Assembly: GCA_049323655.1 (NCBI GenBank)
Contig: JBMONO010000043.1
Coordinates: 62,001 to 126,000 of the forward strand
DNA from: DB1 sp049323655
Lineage (GTDB): Bacteria > Desulfobacterota > Desulfobulbia > Desulfobulbales > SURF-16
Direction: 5' to 3'
Length of the DNA stretch: 64,000 nucleotides
The notes below the pieces were generated by a model. The model did no database searches. It worked only from the letters and a program-made list of their open reading frames with translations, and was not told the DNA's origin. This document shows positions 29,807-37,217 of the stretch, piece after piece (position 1 is the first letter of the stretch; every line of letters begins with the position of its first letter). The position numbers and the translations under genes are program-made.

Positions 29807-30874
29807 ATGGCAAATCTATCTCTGCCTTTTGTGAAAAAGCAGCAGTTGACCATCGGGCTTGATATCGGTTCGCATGCGGTGAAGATCTGCGAACTGGCGC
29901 AATCCGGCAAGAAACTGAAGCTGCAGAGCCTCGGCAGCGCTCGATTGCCGGAAGGAGCGGTCCAGGACGGGGAGTTGAAGAATCCCGCCGCTGTTGCCGG
30001 GGTGATCAGGAAATTGCTGGACAACCTCAAGATCAAGGGGAAAAAGGTTGGAATTTCTATTTCCGGGTATTCCGTCATCCTGAAAAAAATAAATTTGGCA
30101 GTGATGAGCGCCAAGGATCTTGACTCCCACATCCAGTCCGAGGCCGAACAGTATATCCCCTTTGACCTGGCCGATGTCTACCTGGACTACCAGGACCTGC
30201 ATACCAACAGCGACAATGAACCGCGCACCGACGTGATGCTGGTGGCGGCAAAACGGGAGGTTGTCGATGCCTATCTGCAGATGTTACGGGGCATCGGGTT
30301 GACCCCGGTCCTTGTTGATGTCGATGCATTTGCCCTGGAAAATTCCTATGAGATAAATTTTGGTCAGGATGGCAACGTGGTGCTGGTCGATATCGGTTCC
30401 TCCAAAATGAATATCAATATCATCTCCAGGGGTGCTTCCCTTTTTGCCCGTGATGTGGTGCTCGGCAGCAGGCAGCTCTCCGAGCAGATTCAGGAACGAT
30501 TCGATCTTGAATTTGACGAGGCCGAGGGATTCAAAACGGGACAGCTGCCGGCAACCGCGAAACAGGCGGAACTCGAAGAAATTTTTGTCGCCACCACGAC
30601 GCAGTGGATCATGGAAATCAAAAAGGCGATCGATTTTTACAACTCCAATTTTCCGGACAGTCCGCTTACCAAAATCGTTTTGAGCGGGGGGGGGGCCAAG
30701 GTAAAAGGATTAGATCATTTTTTCAGCGAAGAAACCGGCCTGCCGGTGGAGCTTTTCAACCCCTTTGCGCAAACGGAAATTGATGCCAGCCGGATCGACC
30801 CTGATTACATCAATGCCGTTGCGCCGGAAATGGCAATTTCCATGGGGTTGGCGACCAGGCCTTGCCCGCTGTAA
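29807..30874 (+). CDS. pilM: Type IV pilus assembly protein PilM
   Basis: This 355-residue actin-like cytoplasmic protein couples the pilus motor to the inner-membrane PilN-PilO complex. It shows the ATPase phosphate loops TIGLDIGSHAVKI and VVLVDIGSSKMNINI, plus IVLSGGGAKVKGL near residue 290. That Gly triplet is encoded by an unbroken run of ten G (30686-30695), which is in frame here. Start choice is between ATG 29777 and ATG 29807; the latter places the conserved N terminus close to the start and follows AAAGTGAG. pilN follows after 81 bp. Confidence 0.92.
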   Translation: MANLSLPFVKKQQLTIGLDIGSHAVKICELAQSGKKLKLQSLGSARLPEGAVQDGELKNPAAVAGVIRKLLDNLKIKGKKVGISISGYSVILKKINLAVMSAKDLDSHIQSEAEQYIPFDLADVYLDYQDLHTNSDNEPRTDVMLVAAKREVVDAYLQMLRGIGLTPVLVDVDAFALENSYEINFGQDGNVVLVDIGSSKMNINIISRGASLFARDVVLGSRQLSEQIQERFDLEFDEAEGFKTGQLPATAKQAELEEIFVATTTQWIMEIKKAIDFYNSNFPDSPLTKIVLSGGGAKVKGLDHFFSEETGLPVELFNPFAQTEIDASRIDPDYINAVAPEMAISMGLATRPCPL

Positions 30875-30955
30875 TATGCGCTCCGCCGGCACGCTTTTTC
30901 CGGCCGGTCGCGGAGCGGCGACTCATTACTTTTCGGAGCAGACGAACAGAGAGTC

Positions 30956-31540
30956 ATGATACGCATAAATCTCCTGCCGATCCGGCAGATGAAAAAGCGG
31001 TTGCGGACGCGAAACGAGGTTCTGGCCTTTGCCGCAGCATTGGCCCTTGTCCTGACACTGCTGGTGATGGTGTCGCTCAGTATGGGGCGGACGGTTGCGG
31101 CGCTGCAGGCCGACATCAGCCAGTTGCAGGCAAAAAAGGCAAAATATGATGCGATCGTCAAAGAGATCAAGAAGCTGGAAGATGAAAAGAGCAAGCTGGC
31201 CGCCAAGATCGATGCCATCAAGAAGCTGAAATCGCAATCGCAGATCTCCGTCCGTCTGCTCGATGCAATCGCGACGGCCACCCCGGCCGACGGCATCTGG
31301 CTGAAAAGTCTCAAGCAGACCGGGAATACGGTAGCCCTGGATGGCATCGCTTTGGACAACACCCGGCTGGCCGGTTACATGGAGGCTCTCACCGCCACCC
31401 CGTATTTCGGTGGAGCGAACCTCGGGAAATCTTCGCTGGAAACGGTTGCCGGACAGAATCTGAAATCGTTTTCCCTGACCCTGACCGTGCGTGAGCCAGA
31501 ACAGGGAACAACAGAATCGAAACAGGGCAATGTGCAATGA
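30956..31540 (+). CDS. pilN: Type IV pilus assembly protein PilN
   Basis: The 194-residue inner-membrane protein starts with the PilN signature MIRINLLPIR, which binds PilM. One transmembrane helix (about residues 22-43) is followed by a coiled coil (residues 50-95, Lys/Ala-rich) and a ferredoxin-like domain. Its stop codon overlaps the pilO start in the sequence ATGA. Confidence 0.93.
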   Translation: MIRINLLPIRQMKKRLRTRNEVLAFAAALALVLTLLVMVSLSMGRTVAALQADISQLQAKKAKYDAIVKEIKKLEDEKSKLAAKIDAIKKLKSQSQISVRLLDAIATATPADGIWLKSLKQTGNTVALDGIALDNTRLAGYMEALTATPYFGGANLGKSSLETVAGQNLKSFSLTLTVREPEQGTTESKQGNVQ

Positions 31541-32178
31541 GTCTGGATAAAGCCAAGATCCAGGCGGCGATCAATGCATTTCTCGATGAGAAGGTCGCCG
31601 CCCTGAAAGCCCCTCATAAACTGGGGATAGCGCTGGTTCTGCTGCTGCTGCCCGGCGTGGTCTTTTATTTTTTCAGTTACTCGCCGAAAAGCAAGGAGAT
31701 CGCGAGCCTTGAAGCGACCAGGGCGGGGCTGGCGGCGGAAGTCAGCAAGGTCGAGAAGGCGGCCGGCGAGATCGAGAAACATCGGGCGGAGATGAAAGAA
31801 ACGGAGCTCATGTTTGCCGAGGCGTCGAAACTGCTGCCCCAGGAACAGGAGATTCCTTCCCTGCTGACCAGCATCTCCGATCTTGGCCAGCAGTCCGGGC
31901 TAGATTTTCTCTCCTTTATTCCCAAGGCGGAAGTGCGCAAGGAATTTTACGCGGAAATCCCGGTTGATATCAAGGTGCGCGGTCCATACCATAATGTCGG
32001 CGTGTTTCTCGACGCGGTCAGCGATCTGGAGCGGATCGTCACCGTGTCCAATATCGCCATGGGCGGGCCGAAAAAGGTCGCGGGGGAGATGATTCTGGAG
32101 ACGTCGTTTAATCTCATCACCTATCGCTTTGTCGAGCCTGAGGCCCAACCGGCGGCCCCGCAGAAAAAGGGCAAATAG
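31537..32178 (+). CDS. pilO: Type IV pilus assembly protein PilO
   Basis: This 213-residue partner of PilN has a cytoplasmic N terminus (KAPHKLGIAL), one transmembrane helix around residues 26-45, a coiled coil (residues 50-85) and a C-terminal ferredoxin-like domain with the PVDIKVRGPYHNVGVFLD pattern typical of PilO. It forms the alignment complex in the periplasm. The 4-bp overlap with pilN indicates translational coupling. Confidence 0.93.
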   Translation: MSLDKAKIQAAINAFLDEKVAALKAPHKLGIALVLLLLPGVVFYFFSYSPKSKEIASLEATRAGLAAEVSKVEKAAGEIEKHRAEMKETELMFAEASKLLPQEQEIPSLLTSISDLGQQSGLDFLSFIPKAEVRKEFYAEIPVDIKVRGPYHNVGVFLDAVSDLERIVTVSNIAMGGPKKVAGEMILETSFNLITYRFVEPEAQPAAPQKKGK

Positions 32179-32209
32179 CAATCATCAGGCAGGAGAGCCA
32201 GCGGTACTC

Positions 32210-32773
32210 ATGAGCAGAGAAGAGAAACAAATTTTTTCAGGCGGAAGACACCTGGTCCTGGCATGCGCCGTGGCCATGGGCTTCCTGCTGGGGCCATCTT
32301 CGCTGCTGTATGGCGAAGAGGCAAACGGCCATCCGGCAGTGCCTCCTGCGCCGGATCCGCAACAGTATTCCGCCAAGGTACAGGAACTTGTACAGTTCCT
32401 TTCCGGCGCAACAGACAGTTTCGAATACAAGCGAGTAGGCCGTCCCGATCCGTTCATGCCTTTTGTTTCAGAAGCGGTTATCCAGGCGGAAACCGAAATC
32501 CCCGAGGCGGAATTGATCGGTATGCAAAAATTTGAACCGGGCCAGCTTACCCTTGTCGCCATCGTCTTTACCGAGGATGAGCCTTTGGCCATGGTGCAGG
32601 ATTCGGTCGGCAAAGGATATGTGATCAGAAACGGCACGGAAATCGGCAGGAATGGACGGGTTGATCGAATATCCGATAACGTGGTGGTGATCAAGCAGCG
32701 CTATCTGACCACTGCAGGTGAAGAACGATACACCTCCGTGGAAATGCTTTTAAAGAAAGAGGGGGAACAGTAA
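32210..32773 (+). CDS. pilP: Type IV pilus assembly protein PilP
   Basis: The 187-residue protein links the PilN-PilO complex to the secretin. It has an N-terminal hydrophobic segment (about residues 14-31) and a flexible stretch, then the beta-sandwich domain with FEYKRVGRPDPFMPF, PGQLTLVAIVF and GKGYVIRNGTEIGRNGRV, as in PilP. No lipobox Cys is seen at the expected place, so it may be held by an uncleaved helix rather than a lipid. The ATG at 32210 follows GCAGGAGAGCC. Confidence 0.9.
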   Translation: MSREEKQIFSGGRHLVLACAVAMGFLLGPSSLLYGEEANGHPAVPPAPDPQQYSAKVQELVQFLSGATDSFEYKRVGRPDPFMPFVSEAVIQAETEIPEAELIGMQKFEPGQLTLVAIVFTEDEPLAMVQDSVGKGYVIRNGTEIGRNGRVDRISDNVVVIKQRYLTTAGEERYTSVEMLLKKEGEQ

Positions 32774-32775
32774 CA

Positions 32776-34617
32776 ATGACCCTGATGTCCCGCATGACAA
32801 AACACGGCTTGAGCGCGATGCTCTGGGCGATCTGCTTTTTTTGTGGTTCCGCCCAGGCGGTTGAGGCAATCGCGGCTGAATCTTTTCGGGTGAAAGGGGT
32901 TGACTGGCAGGAGAGCGGCGGCTTGCCTGTCCTGGCGATCAAGGGGAATGTCCCGCCTGCTTATACCATGTATGAGCTGTTCAGTCCGCACCGGCTCATC
33001 ATCGACATCGCCCAGGGGCTTTTCGACGAGGGAGTAAGTTTTCCCATGAATTTTGCCGATCGCCCCGTTTCTCTGATACACGGAACGGTAATGCCCGGAC
33101 AGAATCCGCCTGTCGCCCGTCTGGCGCTGCATCTTGTCGGAGAAACGACCTATTCCGTGACCAGCACCGGCAACGATATCTTCGTCCGGTTTGACGCTGC
33201 GGCCGAAGCGGAGCCGGTGCTGGCAAAAGAGGGATCTCCCGAGCTGTATATCACCGAAGTGACGATGACTTCAGAGAACGGTAAAACCGTTGTGGATCTG
33301 AAGGCGGATGGCCCTATTCGATCCTATCAGTCAACGGAGCAGGCCAAGGCCACCGGTTCCCCGGCCCGTCTGCTTGTTGATATTGCCGATGTCAAAACAC
33401 GGGGACATGTGATGGAGGGCGCCAAAAATTCGCCGGTTGCCTTGGTGCGCACCGAAAATTATCAGAACGGTACCCGGGTCATTGTCGATTCCAGCTCTGA
33501 TGATCTGTTCCGTTATTCCATAACGGGCGAGGAGGACGGCCTGCGGATTACGGTGGAGGCTGTTGCTCCCGATTCTTCCAGGATTGTTGAAGCGATCACC
33601 GGCGTGCCGACGGCCAAACCGGCGGCCTCGGCCCTGCAAGTTTCCCGCGATAGCGGCAAAGCTCCGGCGCCCACGGCGGGAAAATCGGCAAGGAAGGGGG
33701 GAGGGCAGGATTTCGCTCTGGCTGGTTATACCCAGCAACGGATATCGGTCGATTTCTACAAGATCGATCTGCACAATGTCTTTCGGCTGATCGGAGAGAT
33801 CAGCGGCAGAAACATCGTCGTTGCCGAGGGGGTCAGCGGTTCGCTAACCCTGGCATTGAACGACGTGCCCTGGGATTTTGTTCTTGATGTCATCCTCAAT
33901 CTCAAGGGCTTGGCCAAGGAGGAACGATTCAATACCATTGTCATCTCCCAGAAAAGCGACGAGTTTGCCTGGCCGCAGCAGGAAGAGGAGAAACTTGCCA
34001 TCAAGCAGGAGGCACTTTCCGTGACCAAGCGGATCGATGTGCCGAAAGAAAGGCTTGAGGCGCGCAAAATCGTTCAACAGGGCAGGGATATGGAGGATTC
34101 CGGCAATTATGCCGGCGCAATGACCCTGTATGAAAAGGCCTTTCAATCATGGCCGGACAATGGCGAACTGGCGCGGAGAATCGCCACCATTGCCCTGGCG
34201 CGGCTGGGAATGAATGCCAAAGCCGCCCATTACGGCCAGATAGCGAGCCGCCTGCAGCCGGACGATCGCGAGGTAGCCCTGCTGACCGCCATGGCCTTGG
34301 CCAATCTGGAAAAAAACCAGGAGGCCCGGGATTATTTCGACGTGGCGGTGGGCAACGCTCGTCCGTCTCGACAGGCCCTGGCCAGTTATGCGGCCTTCAG
34401 TGAGAAGAACGGCAGTTTCGACATGGCCCTGTCGCTCCTGGATCGATATGAGTCTCTCTACGGCACCTCGTTGGAAACACTGGTCAGCAAGGCAAGGATC
34501 TATGACAAGACAGGTGATGTCGCCAGGGCGACCGAACAGTACCGCATGATCATGCTGTCCGGCTATCAGGTGCCGGCGGATCTGGCGCAATACATTCAGC
34601 AACGGTTGCCGCAATAG
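32776..34617 (+). CDS. PilQ-like AMIN/STN protein ending in TPR repeats (no secretin barrel)
   Basis: This 613-residue protein has a signal peptide (to about residue 28) and two AMIN domains (about 36-125 and 150-265), which in PilQ bind peptidoglycan. A Pro/Ala/Lys-rich linker leads to an STN/secretin-N0 domain (about 325-395, ISVDFYKIDLHNVFRLIGE). At the point where PilQ would continue into N1 and the secretin barrel, the sequence changes to TPR-type helical repeats (about 425-605). The barrel is instead supplied by the next gene. It therefore looks like the N-terminal half of PilQ joined to an MshN-like TPR tail. It starts 2 bp after pilP. Confidence 0.85.
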   Translation: MTLMSRMTKHGLSAMLWAICFFCGSAQAVEAIAAESFRVKGVDWQESGGLPVLAIKGNVPPAYTMYELFSPHRLIIDIAQGLFDEGVSFPMNFADRPVSLIHGTVMPGQNPPVARLALHLVGETTYSVTSTGNDIFVRFDAAAEAEPVLAKEGSPELYITEVTMTSENGKTVVDLKADGPIRSYQSTEQAKATGSPARLLVDIADVKTRGHVMEGAKNSPVALVRTENYQNGTRVIVDSSSDDLFRYSITGEEDGLRITVEAVAPDSSRIVEAITGVPTAKPAASALQVSRDSGKAPAPTAGKSARKGGGQDFALAGYTQQRISVDFYKIDLHNVFRLIGEISGRNIVVAEGVSGSLTLALNDVPWDFVLDVILNLKGLAKEERFNTIVISQKSDEFAWPQQEEEKLAIKQEALSVTKRIDVPKERLEARKIVQQGRDMEDSGNYAGAMTLYEKAFQSWPDNGELARRIATIALARLGMNAKAAHYGQIASRLQPDDREVALLTAMALANLEKNQEARDYFDVAVGNARPSRQALASYAAFSEKNGSFDMALSLLDRYESLYGTSLETLVSKARIYDKTGDVARATEQYRMIMLSGYQVPADLAQYIQQRLPQ

Positions 34618-34804
34618 TGTGGTCTTTCCGGCGCAGGTGATATTGGCAAACAACAGAACCGGGATATTTCCTCCCTTTAAACAGACTGTCACGACAGCTA
34701 TGGAAACAAAGATGAACATGACACCCCGCTCTTCTTTTCATGGATTCACGAGCCGCTTTTCCCCGCGCAACAGACAGAAAAAACCGGCCGATTCCGCGGT
34801 TAAA

Positions 34805-36448
34805 ATGCGACAGGCGGTGCTGCGGACAACTGTATTTTTTCTCTTCGTCCTGCTGGTCGGCTGCGCCAAGACCGCGCCGCAATACAAAAAAGAGGCGGAG
34901 GCCCAGGCCTTTCTCGACAAACATACCGCCGGAGCAATCAACGCCGACGCCTTTGCCGACCAATCCGCCAAAGAGCAGGGACCGGCCAGTCTGCCGGAAA
35001 GGTTCCAGCAGCCCACCTTTCTGCTGGAGGAAAGCGAACCCGCCATGGCCGATGAGCTGACCATCCCGGTGGGGGCGGATATCTCGTCCCATGCCGCTCC
35101 GGTGCCGTTGCGGGATATCATGAAAAAACTCGCGGTCCTGAAAGGGATGAATGTCAGCTGGGCAAACGATGTGGACCAGGGCGCCGTGGTTGATGTCGAT
35201 ATCCGCGCCGAGGATGATTTTTTCGGGGCCATCGACAATATTCTTCGGCAGCTCGATTATTTCCATGAGGTGAAGGGCAACACCATTGTCGTCAAGCACA
35301 AGGTAACGAAAAAGTTTCACATCGCCATGCCCTTTATGGCGCCGCAGTACAGCCTGGGGGTCGGCGGCGATGTCCTGGGCGGCAACAAGGACGTTGCCCA
35401 TGAGTTGCAGGGCAGGATCCAGATCACCAGTGAGCCGGAAAACAAAAACAGCTTTGATATCTGGGCCAATATCCGCCAGAATCTCGACCAGATCCTCGAC
35501 ATCTGGACCACCGAAGAGGTGGTGGCGCCGACCCAGACCCAGCCGGCCCAGCCCGGTCAGGCGGTGATGCCGGCCGTGTTGACCAAACGCAAGCCGGGCA
35601 AGGGCTATTACACCATCGACAAGCCGGTCGGCCTGATCACCGTCACCGCCCCGCGTTCCCTGCTTGACAAGGTGGATGCATACCTCGACAATCTGAAAAA
35701 GGAACTGTATCGCCAGGTGTCCATTGAGGCGAAAATCGTCGAGGTCACCCTGTCGGCTGACAACCGCACCGGCATCAACTGGGAGGACCTGTTGCAGAAT
35801 ACAACAAATCCTTTTAATCTTAGCATGGATTTTCAGAAGGTTAACCCCTTTTACCATAATTACGGCACCCAGAACAAGTTCCTCACCGTGCGGACCCAGA
35901 ATTTCAGTCTGATCCTTGACGCCATTGAAAATCAGGGTCACGTCGAGGTCATTTCCAACCCGAAAATCAGCGTCATGAACGGTCAGCCCGCCATGATCTC
36001 GGTCGGCGAGAGCATGACCTACATCGATAACGTCGAGGCAACCATTGATGAGGGCATCATCACCTACAGCGTGGAGACGTCCAATGTTATGTCAGGTCTC
36101 GGCATGGCGGTCATCGCCACCGTCATCGACGAGGACGAGGTGGTGTTGACCCTGACCCCGGTCACCTCCAAGGTGGAGGAGCCCATCGAGTACCGGCAGT
36201 TCGGCAATGTCGGCAGCGAGGTGGGCCTGCCGAAGGTGGCGATCCGGGAGATGACCACCCTGGTTCGGGTGAAAAACGGCGAGATGCTGATCGTCGGCGG
36301 CCTGATCGACAGTGTTAGTGATTATACCGAGTCGCAGATTCCCCATCTCGGCGATCTGCCGAGCGCGGCGGGCAAGCTCTTCGGTAAGAGCGGGGCGGCC
36401 AAGGAACGCAAGGAGCTGGTCATTCTGCTGCGACCCGTCGTCCTGTAG
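34805..36448 (+). CDS. Lipoprotein secretin (MshL/PilQ type)
   Basis: The 547-residue product has a lipoprotein signal peptide with lipobox VLLVGC, an N-terminal STN-like domain (about 110-180), a secretin N1-type domain, and the C-terminal secretin barrel with VEVISNPKISVMNGQPAMI and VKNGEMLIVGGLI..IPHLGDLP. It should form the outer-membrane pore for the pilus. In domain order it resembles MSHA-pilus MshL rather than PilQ. The start is uncertain: ATG 34700, 34712 or 34718 are in frame, but only 34805 gives a normal signal peptide, though without a clear ribosome-binding site. Confidence 0.87.
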   Translation: MRQAVLRTTVFFLFVLLVGCAKTAPQYKKEAEAQAFLDKHTAGAINADAFADQSAKEQGPASLPERFQQPTFLLEESEPAMADELTIPVGADISSHAAPVPLRDIMKKLAVLKGMNVSWANDVDQGAVVDVDIRAEDDFFGAIDNILRQLDYFHEVKGNTIVVKHKVTKKFHIAMPFMAPQYSLGVGGDVLGGNKDVAHELQGRIQITSEPENKNSFDIWANIRQNLDQILDIWTTEEVVAPTQTQPAQPGQAVMPAVLTKRKPGKGYYTIDKPVGLITVTAPRSLLDKVDAYLDNLKKELYRQVSIEAKIVEVTLSADNRTGINWEDLLQNTTNPFNLSMDFQKVNPFYHNYGTQNKFLTVRTQNFSLILDAIENQGHVEVISNPKISVMNGQPAMISVGESMTYIDNVEATIDEGIITYSVETSNVMSGLGMAVIATVIDEDEVVLTLTPVTSKVEEPIEYRQFGNVGSEVGLPKVAIREMTTLVRVKNGEMLIVGGLIDSVSDYTESQIPHLGDLPSAAGKLFGKSGAAKERKELVILLRPVVL

Positions 36449-36472
36449 CGGATTAGTTTTTCATGAAAAAAC

Positions 36473-36508
36473 GGCCCGATCGGACATCTGTCCGCGGGCC
36501 TTTTTTTT
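36473..36508. terminator. Rho-independent terminator of the pilus operon
   Basis: The outer arms GGCCCG and CGGGCC enclose CGGACA and TGTCCG, and eight T residues follow on the plus strand. It lies 24 bp after the secretin stop codon and may also help to stop transcription from the convergent secB gene. Confidence 0.9.
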
Positions 36509-36537
36509 GTGCTGGTAGAAGAATTTTTTGCTGTGGG

Positions 36538-37032
36538 TTACTGCTGGTTCTGGGCGGCCTGTTGTTGCTGCTGTTTTTTTCTGGCATTCTGGTAGAGGGC
36601 CATGAAGTTGACCGGTTCCATCAGGAACGGGGCAAAGCCGCCGTCAACCGAGACATGGCTCATGATCTGCCGGGTAAAGGGAAAGAGCAGGGTCGGACAG
36701 TCAACAGCCAGCACCATGTGCAGGTGTTCGTCCGGGATGTTTTTCAGCAGAAATACGCCGGCATGTTCCACCTCGACGATGAACATGGTTTTGCCTTCCA
36801 TGCCGTTGATGACCTTGGCGGTAACGGTCAGGCAGACTTCCCAGTGATCGTTTTCCATCTTTTTGTTTTTCAGGCCGAGATTCAGTTCAACCTTCGGGCT
36901 CTGCTGCTGTTCCATGAAAATTTCCGGGGCATTGGGATTCTCAAAGGAGAGATCTTTGAGATAGAGTTTCTGCAAGCGGAAAACCGGAGCTTCGCCCTGC
37001 GGTGCATCATTTTGTTCATTCTGGTCTGCCAT
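36538..37032 (-). CDS. secB: Protein-export chaperone SecB
   Basis: This 164-residue chaperone keeps secreted proteins unfolded and passes them to SecA. It has FRLQKLYLKDLSFENPNAP, WEVCLTVTA, VEVEHAGVFLL, CPTLLFPFTRQIMSHVS and GGFAPFLMEPVNFMALY in the normal order, then a Gln-rich tail. SecB is largely restricted to proteobacteria, which supports the taxonomic inference. The ATG is preceded by AAAGGAAC on the minus strand. Confidence 0.96.
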   Translation of the reverse strand: MADQNEQNDAPQGEAPVFRLQKLYLKDLSFENPNAPEIFMEQQQSPKVELNLGLKNKKMENDHWEVCLTVTAKVINGMEGKTMFIVEVEHAGVFLLKNIPDEHLHMVLAVDCPTLLFPFTRQIMSHVSVDGGFAPFLMEPVNFMALYQNARKKQQQQQAAQNQQ

Positions 37033-37217
37033 GGTCTGTTCCTTTGTCGGTAAAAAGATTAAAAAAAGGGCCGTTCGCCGGAAGTCTCCGGTGTTTCCCG
37101 ACCACTATTCTGCAAGAAGCCGGTGCGCGGTCGGTATGACTGGATGATGTCAAGTTTTAACTTGTTCTCTATAGCATTTACCCGCCAGCCAGTCAACCTA
37201 TTGCCCCGATCCTGTCG

